The notes beneath the pieces were generated by a model. The model had not been told where the DNA came from. It was given only the letters and a program-made list of their open reading frames with translations, and ran no database searches. Made by a program: the position numbers and the translations under genes. DNA of 64,000 nt from assembly GCF_015672735.1 (NCBI RefSeq), contig NZ_JADABY010000014.1, positions 1 to 64,000 of the forward strand, in the 5' to 3' direction. Source of the stretch: Citrobacter sp. Res13-Sevr-PEB04-36 (GTDB taxonomy: Bacteria; Pseudomonadota; Gammaproteobacteria; Enterobacterales; Enterobacteriaceae). This document shows positions 32,557 through 43,125 of the stretch, one piece after another; the first letter of the stretch is position 1; each line of letters opens with the position of its first letter.

Positions 32557-33279
32557 TTAAGCAATTTCTTCCTCTTCTTCCCGCACATAGCTTTCTTGTG
32601 CTTGCGCAAATATTTCTTCGGAGGAAACGAGAGCGTGGTGTCCCTGACCTTCAGGTTGAATAACAATCTTCAACGATTGAGAAAGGGGGACTCCGTCTTC
32701 TTTTTTGTTCTGGCCGATAACTGCGCCAGGTGCAAAAGGAGCAATTGCTGAGGCGAAAGCCTGAACCATTTTTTCGCGACTACCGTAATGTGATTTTTTG
32801 ATGTTGAGTGCGTTACTGATGATAGCGCAGTCAATCATCGTTCCGGTCAGCCAGTCGCATGATGAAGAGTATCCTGCGCACCAGCGTAAACCACTTCCCT
32901 GGGTGTACTCCTTCAGTAATGGTGTTTTAGTTCCAGCAAAACACGATCCCAGCATCAAACCGCTGATGTTCTTTTCTGCGGCTTTTTCACTGACTGCTTT
33001 CAGAATATCTTTTAACAGAATGCCGCTGATGTGTGTTTCGCTACCATGAGCGGCTACGTAAACGACAGTGTTGCGAAAAACCTGCATGCAAAGGCATTCA
33101 AGAGCTATTTCGAAGCTCTTTTTATTGTAGAAATTTAGAAAATAGACTTCAGTATCGCCCTGGAGCCTGGCGATCCCTTGAATAAAGGGAACGACAGACG
33201 TTCGGTTTGAGTCATGCTCATCCAGTTTCCAGGGTGATTCGATGACCAGAATACAGTTGCTGCTTTTACTTTTTGGCAT
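32557..33279 (-). CDS. Caspase-like (clan CD fold) protein, unknown function
   Basis: A 240-residue protein with no signal peptide. The pattern of hydrophobic strand then His-Gly (TVVYVAAHGS, H78), and later strand then Cys (SGLMLGSCFAG, C113), followed by WCAGYSSSCDW, is that of caspase/CHAT/gingipain-type cysteine proteases, with a single isolated domain. The C-terminus ends in an acidic run (REEEEE). The ATG at 33279 with an AGGTG upstream is preferred over an ATG at 33357 because the extra 26 residues look non-coding. It is divergent from the pentapeptide-like gene at 33471, with about 190 bases between. The assignment is by motif only; I do not recognise a named family. Confidence 0.6.
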   Translation of the reverse strand: MPKSKSSNCILVIESPWKLDEHDSNRTSVVPFIQGIARLQGDTEVYFLNFYNKKSFEIALECLCMQVFRNTVVYVAAHGSETHISGILLKDILKAVSEKAAEKNISGLMLGSCFAGTKTPLLKEYTQGSGLRWCAGYSSSCDWLTGTMIDCAIISNALNIKKSHYGSREKMVQAFASAIAPFAPGAVIGQNKKEDGVPLSQSLKIVIQPEGQGHHALVSSEEIFAQAQESYVREEEEEIA

Positions 33280-33470
33280 GAAATATACACCTAAGTGAAA
33301 TTGATGTTTTATATTTGTGTAATGACTATGTTTTTGAACTTTTATTTTGCTATGCAACTCTGCAAATAACTGGATAGAAACGGTCTTGTTTTCACATGGT
33401 AAAACAGGTCATTTAAAGGTCCCTCTTATTTGTTATCCATCCAGATAACATCATAATTATTGGAACCTTT

Positions 33471-33899
33471 ATGAACCTTAACGCTAAGCGTCAGGGGGTT
33501 ATCCCTTTGTATTTGCAAAATACTCGTGAGAAGAATACTTTGCAATATCAAGAAAATAAACCCACTCAATTTGTTGTAAATGGCTTACATGAAAACCAGC
33601 AATTTATCGACCAGCATATTCAGAACCAACCCGTAAAAGCGATTTTCTTTCGCAGTAATTTAATCAAAAGCAGTTTCAAAAATATTCTTATCGAAAATTT
33701 AACGTTGAATCGTTGTTATCTCGAAAATCTCGTTTTCGAAGATTGTGCCATGCGAAATGTTTGGTTTTCGTACTGCATGATCACTCAACCTGTGGTTTTG
33801 CGGCGTTGTAATGTGGCGGGGATGCGTCTGCTGAATGTACATCGGAGGATGTTTATTTTTGAAGAATGTACCGGCGTCGGGGAATTACTTATTTCCTGA
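33471..33899 (+). CDS. Pentapeptide-repeat-like small protein
   Basis: A 142-residue protein. Residues about 55-135 show the five-residue spacing of a pentapeptide (right-handed beta-helix) fold: FFRSN LIKSS FKNIL IENLT LNRCY LENLV FEDCA MRNVW FSYCM. The first 50 residues are polar. There is no signal peptide. AT-rich (about 40% GC), unlike gor next to it. It is divergent from the caspase-like gene and may be its partner, or an unrelated scaffold; neither is tested. The start has GGAA 7 bases upstream. Confidence 0.6.
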   Translation: MNLNAKRQGVIPLYLQNTREKNTLQYQENKPTQFVVNGLHENQQFIDQHIQNQPVKAIFFRSNLIKSSFKNILIENLTLNRCYLENLVFEDCAMRNVWFSYCMITQPVVLRRCNVAGMRLLNVHRRMFIFEECTGVGELLIS

Positions 33900-33918
33900 C
33901 ACCGGTAACCGGGGTGTT

Positions 33919-35271
33919 TTAACGCATGGTCACAAATTCTTCCGACGCGGTCGGGTGAATGGCGACTGTGTTGTCGAAGTCTTTCTTGGTTGCGCCCATT
34001 TTCAGTGCCACCGCAAAGCCTTGCAGCATTTCATCCATCCCAAAACCAATGCCATGAATACCGACAATCTTCTCTTCCGGACCGACGCAAACTAGCTTCA
34101 TACGGCATGGCTGACGGTGTGTGGTGACAGCGGTATACATCGCGGTAAACGATGATTTATACACTTTCACCTGGTCATCGCCGTGTTGTTCGCGAGCCTG
34201 CTGCTCGGTTAAGCCTACGGTGCCAATTGGCGGGTGGCTGAAGACTACGGTCGGGATGTTGCTGTAATCCAGATGCTCGTCTGGCTTGTTGTTAAACAGA
34301 CGCTCGGACAGGCGACGGCCCGCGGCAACGGCAACGGGTGTTAATTCAACGGCACCGGTATTGTCGCCAACGGCGTAAATTCCTGGAACGTTAGTGTTCT
34401 GGAATTTATCAACGACGATGTAGCCTTTTTCGTTGGTTTTCACGCCAGTAACTGCCAGGTTGAAGTTGTCGGTGGCGGGTTCACGGCCGATCGCCCAAAT
34501 CAGGCAATCCACGGTCTGACTGCGGCCATCTTCCAGCTCCAGGGTCAGGCTGCCATCAGCGTTTTTAACTACCGCTTTTGGAATCGCGTGCGTATGCAGG
34601 GTTGGGCCTTCGGCATTCATTACCTCAACCAGCGTGTCGACGATCATCGGGTCAAAGCTGCGCAGCGGCGCGTGTTTACGCACGAACAGATGCGTTTCTG
34701 CGCCCAGACCATTAATCACGCCCGCCAGTTCTACGGCGATGTAGCCTGCACCAACAACGGCTACACGTTTCGGCAGGGCTGGCAGCTCAAAGAAACCGTC
34801 GGAGTCGATACCGTATTCCACACCCGGAATGTTCGGATGGCTTGGGCGACCGCCGGTGGCAATCAAAATATGATCGGCAGTGATGGTTTCACCGTTCACT
34901 TCAACGGTTTTGGCATCAACGAAGCGGGCAAAACCTTTGATCACGTCGACGTTATTTTTACCCAGCACGTTATCGTAAGAGGTGTGAATGCGGTCGATAT
35001 AGGCGGTACGCGTGGCGATCAGCTTGTCCCAGTCGAATTTATTGATGGTGGTATCGAAGCCGTAGTCCGGGCCGTACATATGGATTGCTTCACGAACCTG
35101 TGCAGCATGCCACATCACTTTCTTCGGTACACAGCCAACGTTGACGCAGGTGCCGCCCAGTTCTTTGGCCTCAATCAACGCGCATTTCTGGCCGTACATT
35201 GCTGCACGGTTAATGGAGGCAATACCGCCGCTGCCGCCGCCAATAGCGATGTAATCATAGTGCTTGGTCAT
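33919..35271 (-). CDS. gor: Glutathione reductase Gor
   Basis: A 450-residue FAD/NADPH disulfide reductase, same length as E. coli Gor. FAD motif [14 protein letters not shown] at about 9-22; redox-active pair in [13 protein letters not shown] (C42, C47); NADPH motif [12 protein letters not shown] at about 173; and the C-terminal catalytic His-Glu in [14 protein letters not shown]. It reduces glutathione disulfide in the cytosol. It lies in the backbone between the accessory pair and rlmJ. Confidence 0.97.
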   Translation of the reverse strand: MTKHYDYIAIGGGSGGIASINRAAMYGQKCALIEAKELGGTCVNVGCVPKKVMWHAAQVREAIHMYGPDYGFDTTINKFDWDKLIATRTAYIDRIHTSYDNVLGKNNVDVIKGFARFVDAKTVEVNGETITADHILIATGGRPSHPNIPGVEYGIDSDGFFELPALPKRVAVVGAGYIAVELAGVINGLGAETHLFVRKHAPLRSFDPMIVDTLVEVMNAEGPTLHTHAIPKAVVKNADGSLTLELEDGRSQTVDCLIWAIGREPATDNFNLAVTGVKTNEKGYIVVDKFQNTNVPGIYAVGDNTGAVELTPVAVAAGRRLSERLFNNKPDEHLDYSNIPTVVFSHPPIGTVGLTEQQAREQHGDDQVKVYKSSFTAMYTAVTTHRQPCRMKLVCVGPEEKIVGIHGIGFGMDEMLQGFAVALKMGATKKDFDNTVAIHPTASEEFVTMR

Positions 35272-35375
35272 GACCGCTCCTTCATGTTCATTGTAGGGCG
35301 GAGACGCGTTACGCCATCCGCCAAAATATTCGCGATTGTATACCTGAAATCAAAAGGTTCCACCGATGGCTGCGA

Positions 35376-36218
35376 TTACTCCGGCACGATCCAGCTTACC
35401 GATGTATGACCGGTTCCCGCCGGAACCAGTTTGCGGTGCAGCCATGGCAGCACGTTGTTCATTTGCTGTTCCAGCTTCCACGGTGGGTTAACCACAATCA
35501 TGCCGGACGCCGTCATGCCGCGCTGATCGCTGTCCGGACGAACCGCCAGCTCAATTTGCAGGATGCGGCGAATGCCGGTCGCTTCCAGCTCTTTGATCAT
35601 ACGCTTGATTTGCTGGCGCAGGACCACCGGATACCACAGGGCATAGGTGCCGGTAGCGAAACGCTTGTAGCCTTCGTGGATGCCGGCGACTACCGCCTGG
35701 TAGTCGGTTTTAATTTCGTATGGCGGATCGATGAGGATCAGCCCGCGGCGGGAGACTGGTGGTAATTTCGATTTCAACTGCTGATAGCCGTCGGCTTTTG
35801 CCACGCGCGCGCGCTCATCTTTCTGGAATTCGGAGCGCAGCAGCGGAAAATCGCTCGGGTGCAGTTCGGTTAACTGCAGGCTGTCCTGCTCGCGCAGCAG
35901 CTGGCGGGCAATCAGCGGTGAGCCCGGGTAGTAGCGCAACTGGCCGCTCCGGTTGAAATGGTTCACTACGCTGATATAGGGTTCCAGCTCTGCCGGCAGG
36001 TCGTCCTGCTGCCAGATGCGGGCGATGCCTTCCAGATACTCGCCGGTACGTTCAGCACGTTCACTGCTCAGCTGATAACGGCCCGCACCGGCGTGGGTGT
36101 CCAGATAGAGAAACGGTTTATCTTTCTCTTTGAGCGACTCGATGATCAGGCTCTGAACCGTGTGTTTAAGGACGTCGGCGTGGTTGCCAGCGTGAAAGCT
36201 GTGGCGATAACTGAGCAT
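35376..36218 (-). CDS. rlmJ: 23S rRNA A2030 N6-methyltransferase RlmJ
   Basis: A 280-residue AdoMet-dependent methyltransferase. The N-terminal MLSYRHSFHAGNHADVLKH is characteristic and the catalytic DPPYE motif is at residues about 164-168. The length is that of E. coli RlmJ (YhiR). It also supports use of extracellular DNA as a nutrient in E. coli reports. There is a short gap to gor on the same strand. Confidence 0.96.
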   Translation of the reverse strand: MLSYRHSFHAGNHADVLKHTVQSLIIESLKEKDKPFLYLDTHAGAGRYQLSSERAERTGEYLEGIARIWQQDDLPAELEPYISVVNHFNRSGQLRYYPGSPLIARQLLREQDSLQLTELHPSDFPLLRSEFQKDERARVAKADGYQQLKSKLPPVSRRGLILIDPPYEIKTDYQAVVAGIHEGYKRFATGTYALWYPVVLRQQIKRMIKELEATGIRRILQIELAVRPDSDQRGMTASGMIVVNPPWKLEQQMNNVLPWLHRKLVPAGTGHTSVSWIVPE

Positions 36219-36248
36219 GGGTAAACGTGTTCCAGGTTATAAACGTAG

Positions 36249-36274
36249 GCCCGATAAGCTGTGTGCCATCGGGC
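36249..36274. repeat. REP element
   Basis: GCCCGATAAGC...GCCATCGGGC palindrome upstream of rlmJ, in the rlmJ-prlC divergent gap. Confidence 0.8.
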
Positions 36275-36432
36275 GAAAATAGAGCGTATCGCCACAGTAT
36301 ACAGAAAAGTCGCCACTGCCGCGAAAGCGCAACGCCTGGCATTGAAATCCTCTACACTTAACCCCATTCTACAAATAATATGCACAGCGCCGGATACGCG
36401 CTTCATTCACTCTTTTCAACAGGACTGCGCTA

Positions 36433-38475
36433 ATGACTAATCCATTGCTGACTCCCTTCGAACTGCCGCCGTTTTCCAAAATTCAGCCGGAGCATGTTGT
36501 ACCCGCCGTCACTAAGGCGCTAAACGACTGCCGTGAAAACGTCGAGCGCGTGGTTGCGCAGGGTGCGCCGTACACATGGGAAAATCTTTGCCAGCGGCTG
36601 GCGGAAGTGGACGATGTCCTGGGGCGTATATTTTCTCCGGTCAGCCACCTGAACTCGGTGAAAAACAGCCCAGAACTGCGCGAAGCCTACGAACAAACGC
36701 TGCCGCTGCTGTCTGAATACAGTACCTGGGTTGGGCAACATGAAGGTCTGTACCAGGCGTACCGCGATCTGCGTGATGGCGATCATTACGCCACCCTGAA
36801 TACCGCGCAGAAAAAAGCGGTCGATAACGCGCTGCGTGACTTTGAGCTTTCCGGGATCGGCCTGCCGAAAGAGAAACAGCAGCGTTATGGCGAAATCGCA
36901 ACCCGCCTGTCTGAACTTGGCAACCAGTACAGCAACAACGTGCTCGACGCCACCATGGGCTGGACCAAACTGATCACCGACGAATCTGAGCTGGCCGGTA
37001 TGCCGGAAAGCGCGCTGGCGGCAGCAAAAGCCCAGGCCGAAGCCAAAGAACAGGAAGGTTACCTGCTGACGCTGGATATCCCGAGCTATCTGCCGGTGAT
37101 GACCTACTGCGACAACCAGGCATTGCGTGAAGAGATGTACCGCGCCTACTCCACCCGTGCGTCCGATCAGGGGCCCAATGCGGGCAAATGGGACAACAGT
37201 CCGGTGATGGAAGAGATCCTCGCGCTGCGCCACGAACTGGCTCAGTTGCTGGGCTTTGAAAGCTATGCCTTTAAATCTCTCGCCACCAAAATGGCTGAGA
37301 ACCCGCAGCAGGTGCTCGATTTCCTGACCGATTTGGCGAAACGCGCCCGTCCGCAGGGTGAAAAAGAGCTGGCCCAGCTGCGCGCCTTTGCGAAAGCGGA
37401 GTTTGGCGTTGATGAGCTGCAACCGTGGGATATCGCCTACTACAGCGAGAAACAGAAACAGCACCTGTACAGCATCAGCGACGAGCAGCTGCGACCGTAC
37501 TTCCCGGAAAACAAAGCCGTTAACGGCCTGTTTGAAGTGGTTAAACGTATTTACGGTATTACCGCCAAAGAGCGCACTGATGTTGATGTCTGGCACCCGG
37601 AAGTGCGTTTCTTCGAGCTGTATGACGAGCACAACGAACTGCGCGGCAGCTTCTATCTTGATCTCTATGCGCGTGAAAACAAACGTGGCGGGGCATGGAT
37701 GGATGACTGCGTCGGCCAGATGCGTAAAACAGACGGCACGCTGCAAAAACCGGTCGCTTACCTGACCTGTAACTTTAACCGTCCGGTCAGCGGCAAGCCG
37801 GCGCTGTTTACCCATGACGAAGTGATCACCCTGTTCCACGAGTTCGGTCACGGCCTGCATCATATGCTGACCCGCATCGAAACGGCCGGTGTTTCCGGTA
37901 TCAACGGTGTGCCGTGGGATGCCGTCGAACTGCCGAGCCAGTTTATGGAAAACTGGTGCTGGGAGCCACAAGCGCTGGCGTTTATCTCTGGTCATTATGA
38001 AACCGGTGAACCGCTGCCAAAAGAACTGCTGGATAAAATGCTGGCGGCGAAAAACTACCAGGCGGCGCTGTTCATCCTGCGTCAGCTGGAGTTCGGTCTG
38101 TTCGACTTCCGTCTGCACGCTGAGTTTAACCCGCAGCAAGGGGCGAAAATTCTCGACACCCTGGCGGAGATTAAAAAGCAGGTTGCCGTTGTGCCGGGCC
38201 CAACATGGGGTCGCTTCCCGCACGCTTTCAGCCATATTTTTGCCGGCGGTTATGCGGCGGGTTATTACAGCTACCTGTGGGCTGACGTGCTGGCGGCGGA
38301 CGCCTTCTCCCGCTTTGAAGACGAAGGGATTTTCAACCGTGAAACCGGCCAGTCGTTCCTCGATAACATCCTGACCCGCGGCGGTTCTGAAGAGCCTATG
38401 GAGCTGTTCAAACGCTTCCGTGGCCGTGAGCCGCAACTGGATGCGATGCTGGACCATTACGGCATCAAGGGCTGA
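36433..38475 (+). CDS. prlC: Oligopeptidase A (PrlC/OpdA)
   Basis: A 680-residue M3 metallopeptidase. The zinc motif [10 protein letters not shown] starts at about residue 469, with the third ligand Glu about 25 residues later in [12 protein letters not shown]. Cytosolic, it degrades signal peptides and small peptides. The very long antisense frame opposite it is a codon-bias shadow. It runs 8 bases into rsmJ spacing, the same pairing as in E. coli; RpoH control of this pair is known there. Confidence 0.97.
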   Translation: MTNPLLTPFELPPFSKIQPEHVVPAVTKALNDCRENVERVVAQGAPYTWENLCQRLAEVDDVLGRIFSPVSHLNSVKNSPELREAYEQTLPLLSEYSTWVGQHEGLYQAYRDLRDGDHYATLNTAQKKAVDNALRDFELSGIGLPKEKQQRYGEIATRLSELGNQYSNNVLDATMGWTKLITDESELAGMPESALAAAKAQAEAKEQEGYLLTLDIPSYLPVMTYCDNQALREEMYRAYSTRASDQGPNAGKWDNSPVMEEILALRHELAQLLGFESYAFKSLATKMAENPQQVLDFLTDLAKRARPQGEKELAQLRAFAKAEFGVDELQPWDIAYYSEKQKQHLYSISDEQLRPYFPENKAVNGLFEVVKRIYGITAKERTDVDVWHPEVRFFELYDEHNELRGSFYLDLYARENKRGGAWMDDCVGQMRKTDGTLQKPVAYLTCNFNRPVSGKPALFTHDEVITLFHEFGHGLHHMLTRIETAGVSGINGVPWDAVELPSQFMENWCWEPQALAFISGHYETGEPLPKELLDKMLAAKNYQAALFILRQLEFGLFDFRLHAEFNPQQGAKILDTLAEIKKQVAVVPGPTWGRFPHAFSHIFAGGYAAGYYSYLWADVLAADAFSRFEDEGIFNRETGQSFLDNILTRGGSEEPMELFKRFRGREPQLDAMLDHYGIKG

Positions 38476-38483
38476 AAACTGGC

Positions 38484-39233
38484 GTGAAAATTTGTTTACT
38501 GGATGAAACGGGCGCCGGAGACGGCGCCTTATCTGTTCTGGCTGCCCGCTGGGGCCTGGAACATGATGAAGACAATCTGATGGCGCTGGTGATGACACCG
38601 GCGCACCTGGAACTGCGCAAGCGCGATGAACCCAAGCTCGGCGGCATCTTCGTTGATTTTGTCGGCGGGGCGATGGCCCATCGGCGTAAATTTGGCGGCG
38701 GTCGCGGTGAAGCAGTGGCAAAGGCGGTCGGCATTAAAGGCGATTACCTGCCGGATGTGGTGGACGCGACGGCCGGGCTGGGACGCGATGCATTCGTGCT
38801 GGCGTCGGTAGGCTGCCGTGTGCGGATGCTGGAACGTAACCCGGTGGTTGCCGCGCTGCTCGACGATGGCCTGGCGCGCGGTTATGCCGATGCGGAAATT
38901 GGCCCATGGTTGCAGGAACGTTTACAGCTGATCCACGCGTCCAGCCTGACGGCGCTCACCGATATCACCCCACGCCCGCAGGTGGTATACCTCGACCCGA
39001 TGTTCCCGCATAAGCAGAAAAGCGCGCTGGTGAAAAAAGAGATGCGCGTGTTTCAGTCGCTGGTGGGGCCGGATTTAGACGCTGATGGCCTGCTGGAGCC
39101 TGCGCGCCAGTTAGCCATCAAACGCGTGGTGGTCAAGCGTCCGGACTATGCCCCGCCGCTGGCGGATGTCGCCACGCCAAACGCGGTAGTGACCAAAGGG
39201 CATCGGTTTGATATCTACGCTGGGACAGCATAG
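38484..39233 (+). CDS. rsmJ: 16S rRNA m2G1516 methyltransferase RsmJ
   Basis: 249 residues. AdoMet-binding [15 protein letters not shown] at about 92-106 and catalytic [13 protein letters not shown] at about 168-180. The start is GTG at 38484, matching the conserved [11 protein letters not shown]-terminus; it lies 8 bases after prlC and is surely co-transcribed with it. Confidence 0.95.
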   Translation: MKICLLDETGAGDGALSVLAARWGLEHDEDNLMALVMTPAHLELRKRDEPKLGGIFVDFVGGAMAHRRKFGGGRGEAVAKAVGIKGDYLPDVVDATAGLGRDAFVLASVGCRVRMLERNPVVAALLDDGLARGYADAEIGPWLQERLQLIHASSLTALTDITPRPQVVYLDPMFPHKQKSALVKKEMRVFQSLVGPDLDADGLLEPARQLAIKRVVVKRPDYAPPLADVATPNAVVTKGHRFDIYAGTA

Positions 39234-39256
39234 TTTGTAGATCTGTGCGCTGTGCT

Positions 39257-39332
39257 GCCTGATGCGCTGCGCTTATCAGGCCTACGACAGCGTGTGGTTT
39301 GTAGGCCGGATAAGGCGTTAGCCGCATCCGGC
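39257..39332. repeat. BIME, two REP units
   Basis: Palindromes at 39257-39281 and 39305-39332 between the convergent genes rsmJ and the NADH dehydrogenase-like gene. Confidence 0.85.
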
Positions 39333-39340
39333 ATTACCCA

Positions 39341-40540
39341 TTAAACAAACGGTGCCAGCGGGTCGGCAATCTCAAAAGCGACTGCGCGGTCCGCTTTCGG
39401 TGGATAAATCAGCTCGCTGACGATTGATAGCTTCAGTTTCTTCGCCTCTGCGCGCGTCAGTTTCACCTGCTGATCCCAGCCTTCGGTATACACCGCGCCC
39501 CATGCGCCGAGATCCAAACAAGTGACATAGTTTTCCTGGCGGTAGGGCAGCGGCATCACATCCAACAGGCTGGCGGCGGCGTTGTTCCCGGCAAATTTAC
39601 CCAACAGAATCGCGTGCTGACAGGTCATTAAGGCGTGGTTGCCTTTGTCATCGGTGGCGGCCCTGGCAACATCACCCGTCGCGTAGATATCCTCATAGCC
39701 TACAACCTGAAGATGCGTATTCACATGCAGGCGGCCCTGGCGATCGCGCGGGGCGTCGATCTGTGCCGTCAAGCCATTCGCCTGCACGCCAACCGTCCAG
39801 ATAACAGTTTGTGATGCAATCGTCTGCCCGTCTTTCAGCGTCACGCCGGACGCATCCACGCTTTCGACTTCTGCATTGACCTGCCATTCCACGCCCAGTT
39901 CAGCAGAGGCTTCGGCGATCACATCGCGCAGCTGCTGGCTCCAGCGTGCACCCGGCTGTGGACCGCGTTCAACTACGACAACTCTGGTCTTAGCATCAGT
40001 GCCGAGAATGTCGCGCAGGCGACCCGGTAATTCCAGCGCCATTTCGATCCCGGTAAAGCCGCCGCCGCAAACTACCACGGTATTGCGCGCCTCGCTTTCT
40101 GGCCTGTGTGCGAGATCTTTCAGATGCTGCTCCAGTACGGCTGCGCTTTCCAGCTGATCGAGATCGAAGGCGTGCTGCGCAGCTCCGGCAACCCTATTGC
40201 GATTAACTTCACTGCCGCTGGCCAGAATTAGTCGGTCGTAGCTGAGAAGTTGTTTTTGGCCCGTCGCGTCCGTCCAGCTCACTTCTTTGGATTGCGGTAG
40301 CAACTGGGTGACCGTGCCGCGCAGGAAGTTCACGCCGGTGACATTAAACAGCGGCTGCAGAGGCGCAACCAGCGTCTGGACATCATTCTCATAAAAACGC
40401 GGGCGCACGCGCAGCTCTGGCTGCGGCGCAATCACAGTAATATCAATGGGCTGCTGATGTTTATCCGCCAGTCGTGCGGCGCTTAATGCTGCCCACATAC
40501 CGGCAAAGCCGGCACCTACTATCAGAATTTGTTTACGCAT
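39341..40540 (-). CDS. Type II NADH dehydrogenase-like FAD oxidoreductase
   Basis: A 399-residue two-dinucleotide-fold flavoprotein of the NDH-2 type. FAD motif ILIVGAGFAGMWAALSAA at the N-terminus, NAD(P)H motif VVVCGGGFTGIEMALEL near 150, and ATGDVA near 285. The ATG at 40540 directly precedes the FAD strand and is preferred over frames reaching to 40606. It lacks a clear C-terminal membrane helix, so association with the membrane is uncertain. It is divergent from a Rrf2-type regulator, probably its controller. It is not part of the K-12 gene order here. Confidence 0.8.
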   Translation of the reverse strand: MRKQILIVGAGFAGMWAALSAARLADKHQQPIDITVIAPQPELRVRPRFYENDVQTLVAPLQPLFNVTGVNFLRGTVTQLLPQSKEVSWTDATGQKQLLSYDRLILASGSEVNRNRVAGAAQHAFDLDQLESAAVLEQHLKDLAHRPESEARNTVVVCGGGFTGIEMALELPGRLRDILGTDAKTRVVVVERGPQPGARWSQQLRDVIAEASAELGVEWQVNAEVESVDASGVTLKDGQTIASQTVIWTVGVQANGLTAQIDAPRDRQGRLHVNTHLQVVGYEDIYATGDVARAATDDKGNHALMTCQHAILLGKFAGNNAAASLLDVMPLPYRQENYVTCLDLGAWGAVYTEGWDQQVKLTRAEAKKLKLSIVSELIYPPKADRAVAFEIADPLAPFV

Positions 40541-40769
40541 TGGTTTTCTCATTAGTGACCATGAATTATTTACTCGGATTCTATTGGTCGCAGTTAAGGA
40601 TTGCAATGTGATTCCTTGTCTATTGACTATTTTGTGCGTGGGGTTTTTATTATTTATTTGATATTTAACGAATTATATTTTTAATGAACAAAGGTGGGGT
40701 CTGAGTATCTGGCATGTACAAAGTGAAAAAGTTACAATAACTCAGATTAATTTTGGCTGAGATAAGAGA

Positions 40770-41273
40770 ATGGCATTCTACAGTTCCGGGGTTGAGTACG
40801 GTATTCATAGCCTGATGTGTATGGTCGACAGCAAAGGCGATGCGCGGGATATGAGCGTACGGGAAATTGCTGAGCTACAAAGCGTGCCGTATGACTATCT
40901 GGCCAAAATCTTTACCCGTCTGTCGAAGGCCGGACTGGTGCGCAGCATTGAAGGAAAGGGTGGTGGTTTTCAGCTTGCGAGGCCCGCAGAGCACATCACG
41001 GTGCTGGACGTGGTCAACGCCATTGACGGCGACAAGCGCATCTTCGAATGCCGTGAAATCCGCCAGCGTTTAGCTGTCTTTGAGGAGCAACCGCCGGAGT
41101 GGGCCTGTGAAGGGATTTGCGGCGTGCGCTCCGTGATGGACATGGCGCAACAACGCATGGAAGAGGCGCTTGGCCAGCACACGATCCTGGATTTGGCGCG
41201 TAAGATGTACCGCAAAGCGCCGGATACGTTTGTCGTTGAAGTGCAGGAATGGATCGACGCGCGCAAAGGATAG
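40770..41273 (+). CDS. Rrf2-family iron-sulphur regulator
   Basis: A 167-residue Rrf2 transcription factor. The winged HTH is at about 24-65 (SVREIAELQSVPYDYLAKIFTRLSKAGLVRSIEGKGGGF), and three cysteines sit in the usual cluster region: FECREI (C93), WACEGICGVR (C112, C116). The pattern C-x18-C-x3-C differs from the IscR and NsrR spacings I recall. It likely binds an Fe-S cluster and senses redox or NO. It is divergent from the NDH-2-like gene, with 229 bases between; a simple regulator-target pair is the best guess. Confidence 0.8.
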   Translation: MAFYSSGVEYGIHSLMCMVDSKGDARDMSVREIAELQSVPYDYLAKIFTRLSKAGLVRSIEGKGGGFQLARPAEHITVLDVVNAIDGDKRIFECREIRQRLAVFEEQPPEWACEGICGVRSVMDMAQQRMEEALGQHTILDLARKMYRKAPDTFVVEVQEWIDARKG

Positions 41274-41284
41274 CAGATAAAAAT

Positions 41285-41352
41285 GCCCGAAAGCACAAGG
41301 CTGTTCGGGCACGTTAAATGTGAGCCGGAGAAGACGCGAGTCGCCATCCGGC
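41285..41352. terminator. Terminator-like hairpin and REP between Rrf2 gene and dtpB
   Basis: The stem GCCCGAA/TTCGGGC at 41285-41310 follows the Rrf2 gene. A REP unit at 41324-41352 lies beyond it. The genes converge here. Confidence 0.7.
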
Positions 41353-41360
41353 ACTAAGGG

Positions 41361-42833
41361 TTATTGCTCGGTACTTGGTGTATTAATCATCCGGTTCAGC
41401 CAGGGCACCATAATCGCCATTACCACAGTGACTGCCAGCGTAACCAGCCCGATTTTACTGAAGACGTTGGTATAGATAGGTAGCGTTTGTAGCGGATCGG
41501 TGATGTTTTCCGGTACAGCGGTGAACGTTGCCACGTAGCCGCCCATCAGGAACGCCGCAGCCTGGGTCAGGAACCACATCCCAAGAATAAAGCCCATCAG
41601 ATGCTGCGGCACCAGTGCGGCGACCATGGCCAGCCCCAGGGCGCTAATCAGCAACTCACCCAGACTCTGGAACAGATACACCAGCACGATAAACCACGGG
41701 GAGGTCAGTCCCTGCGCATCGGCAAACCACATACCGGCGGCGGCAGCGGTCAGGAAGCCCAGTGAGCACAGGAACATTCCGAGCGTAAACTTCATCGGCA
41801 TGGTCAGGTCTTTGCCTTTGTTGCCCAGACGGGTATAAATCACCGCCAATACCGGGCTGGCAAGAACGACCCAGAATGGGTTCAACGCCTGGAAGCTCAC
41901 CGGGTTGATGGCGAAGCCGAGGATTTCGTGGTGTACGTTGTTGATGGCAAAGAAGTTCAGAGATGTTGGCATCTGTGCGTACAACACGTAGAACACCACC
42001 GCTTCCAGCATCAGGATAAAGGCCACAAACATCTTATTGCGCCCGGTTTTATCCAGTTTGAATGCCTGGCGGAAGAAAATAATGGTGACGATAATTGACA
42101 GGAAGATCAGCACCAGGTTGGCAACTTTCACATTGTGCATCAACCAGGCGCACACGAAAATCATCACCACGGTACCGGCCAGAACACACAGCAGGTTGCG
42201 GAATACCAGTGGTTTATGGTCTGGCTCAGAACCGATGTCCTTCACCATTCCGCGGCAGGCAAAATAGACCAGCAGAGCAACGATAAGCCCCGCGCCGCAC
42301 AGGTTGTAGGTAACGGCATAGCCAAATTTATCGGCAATGACCGGCGCCAGGGACAGTGACAGCAGGGAACCGATGTTAATCGACATATAAAACAGGGTGA
42401 AGGCGCCGTCCAGTCGGGCGTCTTTTGGCGGATAGCATTTTGACAGCAGGCTTGCCGGGTTGGCTTTAAACAACCCGTTACCCACAGCGATAGTACCCAA
42501 CGCGATAAAGATCAGGTCGGGTTTCAGCAGCGACATCCCAGTCATGAAGTAACCAATGGCTAACACGATGGCACCGAGAACCAGCGTGCGCTTGGTGCCC
42601 AACAGGTGGTCACCGACGTAGCCGCCAATGGAGATCAGGCCGTACACCAGCGCAGCAAACGCACCGAAGGTGATAAACGCCTGTTCCTGAGAGAAGCCGA
42701 GTTGTTTAACAAAAAATACCGCCAGGATGCCCTGAACGCCGTAATAGCCAAATCGTTCCCATAATTCTACAAAAAAGATCATGAAGAACGGACGAGGTTG
42801 CTGCAGCAAGCCCGTAGGTGCTCGTGTATTCAT
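41361..42833 (-). CDS. dtpB: Dipeptide/tripeptide:H+ symporter DtpB
   Basis: A 490-residue POT-family transporter (YhiP), about 14 membrane helices. It has the [14 protein letters not shown] motif (ExxERFxYY proton/peptide motif, about 28-41) and [15 protein letters not shown] (PTR2 signature) near 145. It imports di- and tripeptides at the inner membrane, a second peptide route besides Dpp. The place and length match E. coli. Confidence 0.96.
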   Translation of the reverse strand: MNTRAPTGLLQQPRPFFMIFFVELWERFGYYGVQGILAVFFVKQLGFSQEQAFITFGAFAALVYGLISIGGYVGDHLLGTKRTLVLGAIVLAIGYFMTGMSLLKPDLIFIALGTIAVGNGLFKANPASLLSKCYPPKDARLDGAFTLFYMSINIGSLLSLSLAPVIADKFGYAVTYNLCGAGLIVALLVYFACRGMVKDIGSEPDHKPLVFRNLLCVLAGTVVMIFVCAWLMHNVKVANLVLIFLSIIVTIIFFRQAFKLDKTGRNKMFVAFILMLEAVVFYVLYAQMPTSLNFFAINNVHHEILGFAINPVSFQALNPFWVVLASPVLAVIYTRLGNKGKDLTMPMKFTLGMFLCSLGFLTAAAAGMWFADAQGLTSPWFIVLVYLFQSLGELLISALGLAMVAALVPQHLMGFILGMWFLTQAAAFLMGGYVATFTAVPENITDPLQTLPIYTNVFSKIGLVTLAVTVVMAIMVPWLNRMINTPSTEQ

Positions 42834-43041
42834 ATTCCTTCGCCTTTCAAAGCCATCCCGAAAAGTATGAACGCGTATTCTAAAACGCGCCGAAAAAGTC
42901 TTATTTTGTTATAGACTGCGGTGATTGACCGCGCGGGTAGAGTATTATAGAGATAGTTTTCGATCCAATTAGTTGATCACACTAATTATGATTTATTTGT
43001 TGGATTGATGTACTGAGGTGTAATGATTTGTTTGAAAGACA

Positions 43042-43071
43042 CAAAAACAAAAACGCCCGCACAGGCGGGCG
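43042..43071 (-). terminator. uspA terminator
   Basis: On the minus strand the stem CGCCCGC/GCGGGCG is followed by a U-rich run (complement of 43042-43053), 55 bases after the uspA stop. The remaining dtpB upstream region to 42834 is AT-rich with no other gene. Confidence 0.85.
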
Positions 43072-43125
43072 CTTACAGGCTTAAATGTTTACATCGGGGC
43101 GGGTTATACCCCGGATGCTAGCATT

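Noticed and set aside
36520-38721. 733-codon frame antisense to prlC
   Set aside because: It mirrors the codon bias of prlC, has no Shine-Dalgarno and overlaps a certain gene completely.
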